DNA of 64,000 nt from Delphinapterus leucas (taxonomy: Eukaryota > Chordata > Mammalia > Artiodactyla > Monodontidae), in contig NW_022098076.1 of the NCBI RefSeq assembly GCF_002288925.2, positions 76,774,009-76,838,008 of the forward strand, written 5' to 3'. Position 1 is the first letter of the stretch, and every line of letters begins with the position of its first letter. Shown in pieces: positions 44,378 through 55,559 of this stretch. A program made the translations under genes and the position numbers. The notes below the pieces were generated by a model that made no database searches, had not been told where the DNA came from, and saw only the letters and a program-made list of their open reading frames with translations.

Positions 44378-44391
44378 GTTACCATGGCAAG
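44378..44391. promoter_or_regulatory. RFX X-box motif 2
   Basis: GTTACCATGGCAAG fits the RFX consensus with only the last base off. It lies 127 bases after X-box 1. Confidence 0.6.
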
Positions 44392-45114
44392 GGTGCGCTA
44401 GGAGGGCACATTCTTCCCCAGGGTGGGAGCGCCCCGGGGATACGAGAAGGGGGGTGATGGGGGCGGTAGAAAGGGGAGGCGAGAGGGTCAGAACGAGGGA
44501 GGAGTCTCGGACAAGACGCTCCAGGGCTTCTGGGGTTGGGATGGGGAGTTTGGAATCTGCCCCCGCCACCCCCAGATCTCCGGAGATGTCCCGGTCCTCC
44601 CCCCTCACTCTCGCTGGGGTTCAAGCCCCTAAACCCCGTTTCTGGGGAAGGGATCCGAACTACCGACCCCGAAGGTCTTTTGGCTTCCTCCGAGGTCTGG
44701 TTCGCCGAGCTAAGTGTCCATCCCCTCCCCCCGCAAGCGGAGCTGCATCCCAGACTGCGACCCGAAGCCCTGCAATTAAGCCCCTCGCCCTCCGCTGCGC
44801 CGCCCGCGGGTCCTCGGCCCGGCAGGGCTGCACCGTCAATTACAGCATGCGCGCAGCGGCTGGTTACTCCGGAGTCCAGGAAGTGGCCGGGGTGGGGCCC
44901 TCAGCAGGTCCAGGCGGCGGGGTCCCTGGGGTAGTCCCCAGCCAGGGGTCCTTCACTGGCGCTTCGGGCTGCGGCCCTCTAGCCCAAAGTCTCCGCTCCA
45001 GACAATACGGGGAGGAGGGTCTACTCGGTGCTCAGTCCTGCGCTGCCTCAGTTCCTCCCTCCTCGAATGCACACTGTACCCAGGGCAGAAAGAGCGCAGG
45101 GAGGATGTGTGTGG

Positions 45115-45133
45115 TGTGTGTGTGTGTGTGTGA
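45115..45133. repeat. Short TG run
   Basis: About eight GT/TG units following 'gatgtgtgtgg'; a minor microsatellite in the CpG-rich block. Confidence 0.8.
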
Positions 45134-45298
45134 ACGCAAGAGTTCAAAGCCCTCAAGGCCAGGTCTCTTTCCCGCCGCAGACGATCGCGTGGGTCTCTCC
45201 TGGCCCAATGTCCCGCCCGGTGGACCCGGCTCTGTTGTGCTGAGCTAGCCCCAGGGCGGCTGACAGCCGGTATCGCACTTTTCTGGGAATCGGAAAAC

Positions 45299-45313
45299 GG
45301 CGCCCCCGCTGGG
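45299..45313 (-). promoter_or_regulatory. CTCF-like motif, minus strand
   Basis: On the minus strand it reads CCCAGCGGGGGCGCC, 13 of 14 positions of the CTCF core (A replaced by G in the middle). Confidence 0.45.
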
Positions 45314-45536
45314 CAAGAGGCTCCCGCACTTCTACCCCACAATGCAAGGCAGTCCGGGAGCCTGCGGGGCAGCGACGTCGGGTATTCTGCCACCACCTTT
45401 GCCCCCTGCCATCCCTTCTTCCCTCTCCCCTCGCCCACCGGTCTGCAGTGGCTAGGGTAGAGCTCAAGTCTCCCGTGGTCCAGCTTCCCACATCTGGCCG
45501 GCAGCTGGGACCCGCCCACTTCGAACTGCTGTGGAC

Positions 45537-45555
45537 CCAGCGCCCTCTGTTGGTG
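45537..45555 (-). promoter_or_regulatory. CTCF-like motif, minus strand
   Basis: On the minus strand it reads CCAACAGAGGGCGCTG, 13 of 14 positions of the CTCF core with the favoured TG extension. It faces the + motifs at 22.2 and 25.5 kb. Confidence 0.6.
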
Positions 45556-45889
45556 CGGAGCCGCGGCGCACCAGCTTTCCGGCCTGGATCTCCAGCTGCC
45601 GCCGCCGGTCTGGGGTATCGCCCCAGTTCCAAGGAATTGGGGTTCCACCCATTTGGCGCCCCTTGCCGTTGGTTACACCCCACCCTCTGCCTCACGTCGC
45701 TCCCAAATCCGACTTTTTGGGCCCTTTGCTCTTTGCCGGCCGCGGCCTCTCTGACTCTCTTTCCTCGGTCTTTGCGTGCTCAAAACCTTGTCCGGCGACC
45801 TAACTGTCCCCCAACCTCCCATCCTCTCTAGTCGTCCAGGCTTCGAGGGCAAGTACTGAGGTGCGATCTCTTGGAGCCCAATGTGAAAG

Positions 45890-46740
45890 TCCGCAAATAG
45901 GAACATAATTACATAAATCGCCGCCCATCTGTTCAATGGGATTCCTCGCAGTGCCCTTAAAAATGAGGTGGTTTGAAGTATATTTAGGTACTGAGACTGA
46001 GTGTTTGCTCTTTATGGGGGGGGGGCGTGTGTGTGCAAGGTACAAAATAGCACAGGGAAGGATCCCTCCTTTATCGCAACAAAAATTATAGATGTCATTT
46101 GCATTTTTAAAGTCTAAAGTAAGCAGTAAAACGCTAACAGAAATCATTTTTTGGATGATGGAATTATAGGTGATTTAAAATTTGTCTCTATTTTATCTAC
46201 ATTTTTCGTTTATCTATAATGAACATGTAATACTTCGGCACAATAAAAATTCCATATCCAGAATATTTTTGCCCAAAATGTGAGAATCGAATTACATCAT
46301 TAGAATACATTAAATTTTAAAAAGAACCCTTTAAAAGTAGGAATTAGGGAGACCTCCTGACAAGAGCTAATATGGTTATGTCATTGGGATTTTCTTTTTA
46401 AAATCATAAAACTTTGTAGGGAAAGCAGGCTTCCAACCTCTGAACTTCAGGGCCTAGGGAACTGAGAAGTTGTTAGAGGGTCCTCAAATCCACATGCATA
46501 TCCAGTATTGTTGCGAATGGAACCGCTGATTTATTGTACTGCGTGTGTATAAAGATGCTGTCATGATTAACAATATAGAAAATAATTTTAATACCTTTTT
46601 CTCAGTCTTGATCCTCTTTGGTCTCTTTGCAGCACTACACTTCATTAAATGTCCTCCCCTTAGACATATTCAATCCTTTAGTCCACGTGTTTGATGTTGC
46701 CCTGCCTAGTTCTCTCATTCTCCACTGCCTCAGGGATTCC
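45890..46740. other. AT-rich intergenic DNA
   Basis: An abrupt drop in GC. Apart from a 10-G run at 46016-46025 and poly-T/A stretches I see nothing recognisable. Confidence 0.6.
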
Positions 46741-47470
46741 ATTCACTCTTTTCTTCTCTTTTTTCTTTTTATTTGGTGTAACAGAAAAGTTACAACAATA
46801 GTACAAAGAACTTTCCCCTTCCCTGAACTTGAGAATAAATTGCCTACAAAATGCCTCATCACCCCTAATACTTTAATGTATATACTTTAGTGTATATTCT
46901 CCTACATAACCTAATACAATGCTCACAATCAGGAAATTAACATTGATACATTAATACTGTCTAACTCCCAGGCCTTACTGAACTTTCATCAATTGGCCTA
47001 ATGATGAAAAGATCCAGTCCAGAATTATTCATTGCATTTAGTTGTCATGTCTTTCCAGTCTCCTTCAGTCTGAGACAGTTCCTAAGATTTCCTTTACTTT
47101 TATGACCAGGATGATTTAGAAGGCTACAGACCTATTACATTGTAGAATGTCCCTCAACTTGGGTTTATCTGTTGTTTCCTCATGATTAGATTCAGGCTAT
47201 ACGGCTTTATGCAGCAATATTACAGATTTGAGTGTTTCACTCATTGCTTCATTATTTATTCTGATGCTTAGAATTTCCCAGACTCGGCCAGCTGCCAGGC
47301 TGGCTTCTGTCACCACAGTTCTTTGAGTGCTTCCTTACTTCCTGGCACAACAAGATGTTCAGGGCTCATCTTGTACTTTCTCTGCTCAAGTCCTGTAATC
47401 AGCCATTTCTCCAAGGGACTTTGTTTCTTTCAGTAGAGAATGGTATTTAGAAATCAAGATCTGGGTGCCA
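46740..47470 (-). repeat. Old L1 fragment
   Basis: Antisense old-L1 wording: 'cttgagaataaattgcctac', 'caatcaggaaattaacattg', 'gcatttagttgtcatgtctt', 'gtagaatgtccctcaacttg' and 'tttcctcatgattagattca'. No coding capacity. Confidence 0.7.
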
Positions 47471-47989
47471 GGTGTGCTCATTGTTCTTGGGATATCACTG
47501 CTTCCGGGCCTTTTATGGAGAGTGCTAGGAAATTTGTGTATGATTAAACACACATTATCTATCTATCTATCATTTATCAAAGTATGTAGAAAACCATGTG
47601 TTCACACAATGCCTTCAATTCCCATCCAACACTCTAGGATTTATTCTAATTTTCTCCCTTTTTATTTGTGTAACTTCCTTCTCCCTTCTTGTTGGAGTAA
47701 TCCCTTTGTAAGTAACATGTTCCTGACTGCTGCTGCTGCCCCCTCCACTCCCCTTGCAGACATCCTCTTCTCACATCTTGGCCTTGATAACCTATGACAG
47801 CCTAATGTCCACTCTGCCCCCACATGGATGCTTCCCTTTGTTAGCCCCACATCATGGCTTTTCAGCCAGAAAAACTAGTTCAGAAAGGCGGGTAGGCAGG
47901 AAGGCTGGAAACAATTTTACTCTCTTGAGGCTTAGAAATAATTCTCAATCTTTCCTATTCGGTAAATGCCAAAGGATCTTCCTGTTGAA

Positions 47990-49065
47990 AATTCTGGAGG
48001 CACTGGACTCCTTTATTTCTCTGACGCCTCACATCCAACCCATCAGCAGATCTTGCTGGTTCTCCTTCAGTTTATATCTAGAGTTTGGTCACATGTCATC
48101 TCCTCCGTCATTGCCATCATGGTACAAGAGACCATGGTCTCTTGCCTTGAATGACTGCAATTATCTCTTAGTTGATCTCCCTGCTTCTGCCCTTACAAAC
48201 TACCAGTATACTCTATACACAGCAACCAGAGTGATCCTTTTGAAGTATTAATCATGGAGTGCACCTCCTCTGCTCAAAATTGTCCAAACTCTTCCTATTT
48301 CACTCAGAACAAGAGCCAAAGTACTTATAACGACAGGGCCTTACAAGATCTGCTCCCTACCACCTGCACCTCTACTTCTGCCCTCCTTCTACTCTGCCCT
48401 CATCCATTTTGCTTTAGCCACACTGACCTCCTAGAAGTTCTTTGAACAAAACAAATTGTCCAACCTCAGTATCTTTGCACTCATTATTCTCTCTGCCTGA
48501 AATATGTTTCCTCTAGAAAACTACATGGATGTTGCCCCCTGCATTCAGGACTTGACTCAAACATCTCTTTCCAAGAAGGGCCTTGGGCTTCCCTGGTGGC
48601 GCAGTGCTTGAGAGTCCGCCTGCCGATGCAGGGGACACGGGTTCGTGCCCCGGTCCAGGAAGATCCCACATGCCGCAGAGCGGCTGGGCCCATGAGCCAT
48701 GGCCGCTGAGCCTGCGCGTCCGGAGCCTGTTCTCTGCAACGGGAGAGGCCACAACAGTGAGAGGCCCGCGTAACGCAAAAAAAGAAAAACAAAAACCATA
48801 AGGGGCCTTTACAGAGCATCCTATCTAAAAGAGCAGAACTTCTCTTACCTTTACCTTCCTTTATTTTTCTTCAGAGTATACATCACATATTTGATGTATT
48901 TGTGTATTTGTTTACTGTCTGCCTCTATGCTCTATAATGGAAATTCTGTGAGAGCTGAGACTCTCTCTCCCCCCTCCACTCGCTTTCTATGGCAAGAATG
49001 GTACTGAGTACATAGTAGGTACTCAATAGATGTAAGTGAATGAATGAATGAAATGTCTTTGAGAA
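47990..49065 (+). repeat. L2 LINE, 3' portion, split by a CHR SINE
   Basis: Sense L2 from about 47990, with 'gcaaccagagtgatcctttt' and 'caagatctgctccctaccac'. It is interrupted at 48595-48800 by a SINE and resumes to the end segment 'gagtacatagtaggtactca' followed by 'gtgaatgaatgaatgaa'. ORF2 is decayed. Confidence 0.88.
48595..48797 (+). repeat. CHR-family SINE inserted in an L2
   Basis: Starts gggcttccctggtggcgcag, has the box-B-like gggttcgtgcc, and ends 'gcgtaacgcaaaaaaag' with an A-rich tail. Imperfect flanking repeats (aagggcctt before, aaggggccttt after) are the likely target-site duplication. Confidence 0.92.
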
Positions 49066-49224
49066 TGACTACCAATCTGTCTTTAGGCCCAGTCTTCCTT
49101 TGTAGGATCTTTTCTGAAGTTCCGGCTGCCAGCTAAACATGTTTTGCCATGTGTCTGTGGCACCACAAACTAAAGCTTTATCAAGGCAGTTTCATGATCT
49201 CATGTACGTATTTGTTAATATAAG

Positions 49225-49640
49225 GAATGAAATTTTGTTTTGTTCACTGATGTCTTCTTAACGCCTAGAACAGTGCCTGACATAGAGGAGGCACTCTGTG
49301 TTTGTTAAATGAATGAATGAATGATTTCCCCCTCAAACTAGTTCTCCCTGGCTTGCTTCTTCTCTTTGTAACATCATCATTTTCCTAGTTACTAAGGCTC
49401 AAAACTCCTGTCAACTTGGACTTTTCCCTCTCCTTTCTTTTCCATATTCCATGAGTGGCCAAAACCTGCCCATTCACTCACTTCATCGGCGCTGTCAATA
49501 TCATAGCTCATCACACACTCAAATGTCACAACGGCCTCCCAACTGGCCTCCTCAGTCCACCTCTGTCAGATTTTTCCATTTTTCTCTCCCCTAAAGTGCT
49601 CTGATCATGTCATGTCCTCTGGCTGAAGCTTTCAATGGGT
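49225..49640 (+). repeat. L2 LINE fragments
   Basis: Two pieces: an L2 terminus at about 49235-49325 ('cgcctagaacagtgcctgac', then 'gttaaatgaatgaatgaatg'), then an internal L2 part at 49370-49640 ('ctcctgtcaacttggacttt', 'gctctgatcatgtcatgtcc'). Confidence 0.75.
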
Positions 49641-50290
49641 CTTTGTACCAAATAGGGCTCTTAATTGCAAACAGTAGAAATGGACGCTGGTTCACTTAGG
49701 TAGAAGAGGAATGTACTGGAATGATACCAGGCAGCTCACAGAATTGACAGGAAGCCTCAAGAATCAGTCTCAGGAACTGGGCAGGAATCAAGAGAAGCTA
49801 GGCCGTCAGAACCTTATTCAGCTCTTGCTCAGGAGCAGCCTGATTAGGGGGCTGCTTCCTCTGGGCTCTGGGCTGTCTCTCACAAGGCCACCACCACCCT
49901 GAGACCTGACTGGTGCTGCCTCGAATCATAAACAGTCATCTGCTTCCTGGGGTCACTTGCCGAAGATTCAGAGTCCTGAGTGGGATCATCAATTTGGCAC
50001 ACTGTTGAGGTCATAGTTCTGTGACATTCCTGCCAGGGGTCAAGGGATGTCTCATTAAGACATCCACTAAGGACGATACTCCAACACAGGAAGGAGGCTC
50101 AGATGCTGGGCAGCCTAAGAACCCAGTGTGTACCCATATACGGGTTCCTGAGCATGTCATTGAAGCTCTCCACCATCTGCCACAAAGCATCACCTCTAGT
50201 TTTTTCTCCGTTGTACAACATGTTCCGCTGAAGCAGGATTATATGCAGTCCCCTGAGCTGATCCTTCCTGCCTCAGCCCCTCGTAGCAAC
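49641..50290. other. Intergenic DNA with an unassigned old repeat
   Basis: The first part ('cttaattgcaaacagtagaa') resembles the same unnamed repeat as at 24060-24290. From about 50000 to 50290 I recognise nothing. Confidence 0.5.
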
Positions 50291-50299
50291 TGATCTCCA

Positions 50300-51165
50300 A
50301 AGATGGTTCCTATTGAACCACTCTTCCTGATAGTCACACCTAAGTATTGTCTCCTGCCCTTGAATCTGGGACGGCCTGTGATTCATCTTCATGGATAGCA
50401 TGCTGTGGAAGTGACACTGCATGACTCCCAAAGACAGGGCATAAGAAGTCTTGCAGAGGTTTCCCTGGTGGTGCAGTGGTTAAGAATCCTCCTGCCAGTG
50501 CAAGGGACACGGGTTCGAGCCCTGGTCCGGGAAGACCCCACATGCCACAGAGCAACTAAGCCCGTGCACCACAACTACTGAGCCTGTGCTCTACAGCCCG
50601 CGAGCCACAACTACTGAGACCGCGTGCTGCAACTACTGAAGCCCGTGCACTCTAGAGCCCATGCTCTGCAACAAGAGAAGCCACCGCAATGAGAAGCCCG
50701 TGCACTGCAACGAAGAATAGCCCCCGCTCGCCACAACTAGAGAAAGTCTGCGTGCAGCAACGAAGACCCAACGCAGCCAAAAAAAAAAAAAAGAAGCCTT
50801 GCAGCTTCTGCCTCAGCCTCTTGGAATATTTACTCTAGGGGAAGCCAGTCACCATGTATGAGGTCCATTTACTCTGAGACAACCATGCTATGAGGAAATC
50901 TAAGCAAACACATGCAAAAGCTGTGTGGCGAGAGAAATTCCTGGTTAGTCCCCATCTGTTTCAGCTAATTCAGATGAGATACCAGACACGTGATTTTAAA
51001 AAGCCCCAACCTCCACCTGACTGCAGTTGCATAAGAGACCCCAAGCGAGAACTGCCCAGCTGAGTGTCCCATAGGACTGTGAAGCTAATAATAAATTGTT
51101 ATTTTAAGCCACTAAAATTGGGGGTGGTTTGTTCCACAATAATAGAGAATCAAAACAGCCCTTTG
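50300..51165 (+). repeat. MLT1-type LTR of an old MaLR element, with a nested SINE
   Basis: The right half follows an MLT1 LTR: 'ctgcctcagcctcttggaat', 'ggggaagccagtcaccatgt', 'cataagagaccccaagcgag', then the poly(A)-signal area 'aataataaattgttatttta' and 'agccactaaaattggggg'. The left half precedes a CHR SINE at 50457-50790. It is a non-coding solo-LTR remnant with no internal region. Confidence 0.65.
50457..50790 (+). repeat. CHR-family SINE, long subtype
   Basis: Begins 'aggtttccctggtggtgcag', has box-B-like gggttcgagcc, a long 3' part with repeated 'ccacaactactgag' units and an A14 tail. It is flanked by near-identical 14-base duplications (aagaagtcttgcag at 50443-50456, aagaagccttgcag at 50791-50804). 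Confidence 0.93.
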
Positions 51166-51284
51166 TGGTACATGCTTTGCTCTCTCTGGAATGTTTCCCC
51201 ACTCTCCTATCCCATGTACCACTCATATCTGCATTTGTCAAAAACCTTCTGCTTAGTGTGGTTCAGGGGGTTGAGAGGGGTTGA

Positions 51285-51625
51285 ATCTTAATTTAGTCTC
51301 ACTATCCCTGTGACCTTGGACAAAATAATTTCTCTGGATCTCAATTTCTGCATCTGCCATATGGAAATAAAAACACATGTCTCCTGGAATTCTTCTGAGT
51401 ACTAGGTAGAAAATATGTAAAATATCTATGCAACTTGTCCATTTCAGTCTCATTGAATAGAGGTCTTCAGGAGATACCCAGCCTTCTAGACCTGCATCAA
51501 ATGGCATTCCCAAAGTCTAATTCTTGTCACTTGCAAACTATACAGTTTTGAACAAATCCTTTAAACTTCTTTAAGCCTTACCCTCCTCATTTGTAACACG
51601 GGTTTGATGATAATATCTGTGTAAT
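51285..51625 (+). repeat. MIR SINE fragments (two)
   Basis: One at about 51290-51420 ('ctgtgaccttggacaaaata', 'tctcaatttctgcatctgcc') and one at about 51500-51620 ('tttgaacaaatcctttaaac', 'cctcctcatttgtaacacgg'). Confidence 0.65.
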
Positions 51626-52356
51626 GGGGTTTCTTGCCTGGGCTAGGGACTGGGCTGTCTCATGGTATTAGGCAACACTGCCCCCTTGAGACAGAACACC
51701 CAGAACCCTTAAGCCAGGTCCCTTAACCTATATGACATTTGGAAGAGAAGGAAACCATGCCCACAATTTGGGTTTGGGGATGAACAGACATGTCTAGTGG
51801 GCCAGGGACTGTGGTGGACCCCATACCACAGGGAAGAACAGCAGAATCTCCGAGAGTGCATCACCCTGAGTGAGAAAGGGGTTTCAGTGGAGGGGGGGAA
51901 AGGGTGCATCGAACAGAGAAGAGGGAAGACTGTTATTTGGAATGGTGTGAGGCTGGATACGACCATCTCGTGGCTCAGTGTATCCCCATCTCCCACTCTC
52001 CCAGGGTCTTCCTTGTGAAGGAAAGATCTGGGGTATAATGGCAAAGACAGGGACTACCAGGGGTACACATATCTCTACCACTGGAACCCTCTTGAGAAGA
52101 AGCAGCAGCAGAATATCATTTTCTACCTCAGAGAGGGAGAGGCATGCCAGGAGGTCATGGGCACAGGGGTCCACTATATGATTTCAGTTGCACCCTGTGC
52201 AAAAACAGGGAAAACTAATTTCTGCTGGAAGGCAGAACAGTGGTTACCCCTGCAGGGGAAGTAGTGACTAGAAGGAAACATGAGGGGGATTCTGAGAGCT
52301 GGTAATGTTTTGCTTCTTCGTCAAGGGGCTGGTTACACCAGCATGCTCATTTTATA
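51626..52356. other. Unassigned intergenic DNA
   Basis: No gene or named repeat that I can support. A weak CTCF-like stretch at about 51667-51680 has three core mismatches and is not called. Confidence 0.5.
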
Positions 52357-52369
52357 AAAACTTGAGTGC

Positions 52370-52583
52370 GGGCTTCCCTGGTGGCACAATGGTTGAGAGT
52401 CTGCCTGCCGATGCAGGGGACCCGGGTTCGTGCCCCGGTCCGGGAAGATCCCATATGCTGCGGAGCGGCTGGGCCCGTGAGCCATGGCCACTGAGCCTGC
52501 GCGTCTGGAGCCTGTGCTCTGCAATGGGAGAGGCCACAACAGTGAGAGGCCCGTGTACCGCAAAAAACAAAAAAACAAAAAAG
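52370..52583 (+). repeat. CHR-family SINE
   Basis: Starts gggcttccctggtggcacaa, ends in an A-rich CAAAAAA tail. A perfect 13-base duplication, aaaacttgagtgc, lies at 52357-52369 and 52584-52596. Confidence 0.94.
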
Positions 52584-52884
52584 AAAACTTGAGTGCACTT
52601 AAGATTTGTGTGCTTTCCTGTATCTTACTTCAATAACAAGTTAAAACACACGCACACACGCACACCTGTATGGAAGATAAGCAGTCATTTCCCACTTCAA
52701 GCCCTTTGAAGTGCAGCCACATCAGCTAAGGGGGTAAGAGATTAGTGAGCTGGAGGCAAGGACCACCTGGTACCTGGCCAGACTTATTTCATTTCTCCCT
52801 CCACTCATTCACTCTTTCACTTATGGTTTATTTATTATCTCCTAAGCATTGAACACTGTACAACATGTAAGGGGATAAAAAGAA

Positions 52885-53120
52885 TTATTAATAGCAGTAG
52901 CTTCCACCTATTGAGTGCTTACTTTGGAGTAGGCCCTGAACATACAGACCACTCACAATAATCCCATGAAGTATCATTACCCGCATCTATCAGTGAAAGA
53001 GCCTCAGAAAGGTTAACCAAGTTGCTCAAGGTCACATAGCAAGGAAGTGTCTAGATTTTCGTATGAACCTGAGTCTGTGTGAACCCAAAGCTGGGACACT
53101 TTTCACTGAGCTACGCTTTC
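52885..53120 (-). repeat. MIR SINE
   Basis: Antisense MIR: 'cacctattgagtgcttactt', 'gagcctcagaaaggttaacc', 'aagttgctcaaggtcacata' and 'ttttcactgagctacgcttt'. Confidence 0.85.
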
Positions 53121-53174
53121 CTCTAGGAATCTAGGGGGAGGAATGATCTGTTCACAAATCGTTCTGCCACGAGG

Positions 53175-53310
53175 CTTTAGAGCTGGAGTTAGACTGGGTT
53201 CAAATTTTGGTCGCATCCTTTTCTGTGACCCTCGGCCGGTTCCTTCACTTTTAAGCCTCAGTTTCCCCATCTGTATAATGAGGGTAAAAATCACATTCTA
53301 GTGAACGCCT
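53175..53310 (+). repeat. MIR SINE fragment
   Basis: Sense MIR: 'gagttagactgggttcaaat', 'gcctcagtttccccatctgt' and 'ataatgagggtaaaaatc'. Confidence 0.75.
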
Positions 53311-53339
53311 AGAACAGGCAGTCATTAATATTTTTGCAA

Positions 53340-53870
53340 AACTCGACCAGAGCCACAGTCAGGCATGGGCACGGGGTGGAAGGCGAATCCCTGACGCCCG
53401 TTATCTGAACCATTAGGGCCCGGTGGACTTAAATGAGCCGGTGGGCCTTTATAGACCCGTTCGTGCTGGTAGAAAACGGGCCGGGCGAAGAGCCTGCATC
53501 CCAAAGGACATCCAAAACGGGTCACCGCCTGCAGACCTACGAGGTCGGATATCCGAGTCGGCTCGGCCGGCGAGAAGAAGCAATATCGCGAGACCTGGCG
53601 GGACTAACAGGTTTCCAGGCCGGAAGTGAGGAGGCGGGCTCGAGGGAGTGCCCTCCTTTTGAAACCTGCGGGAGGGGAGGGTGGGTTGGAGGTCGCTGTC
53701 CCTTCTGGGAATCGGTCGAGCGCCGCAGGAGCGGGACGTTAGGTCAGCGGAGACCTCGGCGTGGGATTAGGCCGGGAGTGGCCACAGCTTCGTTCATTGG
53801 GCAGCTACCCGGGGCCGGCCACGCTCCGTGAGCCACTGTGACGAAGCCCCTTCTTGTCTCCCCAGAGCTC
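53340..53870. promoter_or_regulatory. Orphan CpG island with promoter-type motifs
   Basis: A CpG-dense block of about 500 bases inside AT-rich, repeat-filled DNA. It holds an ETS site CCGGAAGTG (53620-53628), a 9/10 match to the TCTCGCGAGA promoter motif (tatcgcgaga, 53584-53593), a GC box and an inverted CCAAT box (attgg, 53796-53800). This combination is typical of TATA-less housekeeping-type promoters. No downstream coding gene is visible. Open frames of up to 132 codons within it have no recognised domain. Confidence 0.55.
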
Positions 53871-54640
53871 AGCCCGGGCCGCTGCACGTCCCTCCAAATG
53901 TGGATAAAGTTCCCACCCTTTGGCTCAGCCTTTTAAGGAGCCTTTGTGACAGCAGAGGTGGTTTGCTCTCACACTAACCAACCTTCACTTTCTGGACGCC
54001 CACTTACCCAGGCCCAGTCTATGGCCATGGAAGGGATCTTAGCAACGTGTTTACAAGATAATGTTTTTATAAAATTAGCAAAACTAAGATATTTTAACCC
54101 ACATCTGTTAAGACAGCTGCCTCTTTCCACTGGGACTTTCCTATCTGGGAGCACTGAAGTAGCTAGGGCAGCTTGGGGCATTTTTAAGTAGGGTCTTCCC
54201 GTGAGTAGGGCTTGAGTGTGTCTGCTTGGCCTGCTTTTGGGTTCTGGGTTGTGCAGAATTCAGAGGAGTTATCTTTACTGAGAGGCCCAGTAAAGATAAA
54301 AGGGAAAAAGTTGTGTTTCTGAAGTGTCTCCAAATCTCCAATGGTGGCAGCCCTCATCCACCCCTGCCAGCGATGAAAGAAGGCCAGGATCTGGTGAGAG
54401 AGAACCATCAGAAGAACTGCAGCCATGGGTCCTCCCTCTGTGTCAGGGTAAGTTTGGAATTCTTGAACAGAAACAGAATCAGCTGGTGAACCGGCTGTGA
54501 GTGAATATGCATGCAAACATGTCTTTTGTTGTTTCTCAAGCCAAGTATATTTTTGGTCTGTTTCCCTGGAGACTGGAATAGGGAGAGGCTTTACCAAGTG
54601 TAGTATAATTTTGCCGACTCCACTTCCCTTCCAATTCCCC
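53871..54640. other. Unique DNA downstream of the orphan CpG island
   Basis: No repeat or coding gene recognised. A consensus + strand splice donor (cagggtaagt) has its GT at 54448-54449. Confidence 0.45.
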
Positions 54641-54970
54641 AAATTAGTCATCCTGTCTCTTCACCTGGATTGATTTTGTCCAAGGTCACTAACTTCTTTG
54701 TTGCTAGATCTAACTTTTCAGTCTTACTCTTAATTGACTCTCCTTTGCTACCAGTGCTCTTTTCAAATGTAAGTCCTATCCACCTCTACTTAAAATCTTT
54801 CAGTGGCTCCCCTTTGCTTTTAGGATAAGACCCAAATCTCCAACCTGCATGGTCAGACCCAGTCCTCTCCAGTGTCGTCCCAGTCACACACACTGATCTT
54901 TCATTTCTCCAATGAGCCGTGCTCTTTTCCCGATACAAAACTTTTGCACGTGTTCCTTCACCCATTTTAT
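54640..54970 (+). repeat. L2 LINE fragment
   Basis: Sense L2: 'ctacttaaaatctttcagtg', 'gcttttaggataagacccaa', 'catggtcagacccagtcctc', 'ttgcacgtgttccttcaccc'. Confidence 0.75.
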
Positions 54971-55084
54971 ATGTGCCTCAGTTTCTCTGTTAACACCTCA
55001 AAAACTGGAACAGTAAATTTCTGTTACTTAAACCACTCTATTTATGGTACTTTGGTATGGCAGCTTTAGGAAACTAATACACTC

Positions 55085-55505
55085 ACCAACACTTGTTATT
55101 TTCCATTTTAAAAATTACTATCATAACCATCCTTTTGGGTGTGAAGTGGTATCTCATTATGGTTCTGGTTTGCATTTCCTTAATGCAAGTGATTTTGAAC
55201 TTACTTTCACATGCTTATTAGCCATTTGTATATCTTCTTTGGATAAGTGTCTATTCATATCTTCTCTTCATTTTTCAGTTGCATTATTTGTCTTTTTGTT
55301 ATTGAGTTTTAGGAGTTCTATATCTAGAAAGAAGTCCTTTATCCTTTATACGTTTTGCCAGCATTTTCTCCTCTGCTCAGGTGGTCTTTTCACTTTCTTG
55401 TTGGTGTTCTTTGAAGCACAAAAGTTTTTAATGTTGATGAAGTCCAATTTATCTATTTTTTCTTTTGTTGCTGTGCTTTTGGTATTTTATCTTCCATCTT
55501 GACCT
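55085..55505 (-). repeat. L1 ORF2/3' fragment, antisense
   Basis: Antisense L1 wording: 'gaagtggtatctcattatgg', 'ttctggtttgcatttcctta', 'catatcttctcttcattttt' and 'gaagtcctttatcctttata'. No reading frame is intact. Confidence 0.85.
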
Positions 55506-55559
55506 AGCTCAAATGTTTCTTCCACAGGGAAGATAGCATTTCTCTGATGTATGCTCTCA

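Larger units (their letters stand above)
43640..45880. promoter_or_regulatory. CpG-rich non-coding block downstream of WNT10A
   Basis: GC- and CpG-rich DNA for about 2.2 kb, free of repeats that I can identify, then a sharp change to AT-rich DNA at about 45890. It holds two RFX X-box motifs, two minus-strand CTCF-like motifs and an NRF1-like half site (CATGCGC at 44846). Long open frames, such as + strand 44280-45248, look compositional: no known domain and abundant Pro/Gly/Arg. It may be an enhancer cluster or the promoter of a non-coding transcript. Confidence 0.5.

Noticed and set aside
44280..45248. Plus-strand open frame of 322 codons downstream of WNT10A
   Set aside because: No domain, biased composition, in a CpG-rich region. 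No splice or start evidence for a protein gene.
51666..51680. Weak CTCF-like stretch on the minus strand
   Set aside because: Three mismatches in the 14-base core, too many to call by eye.
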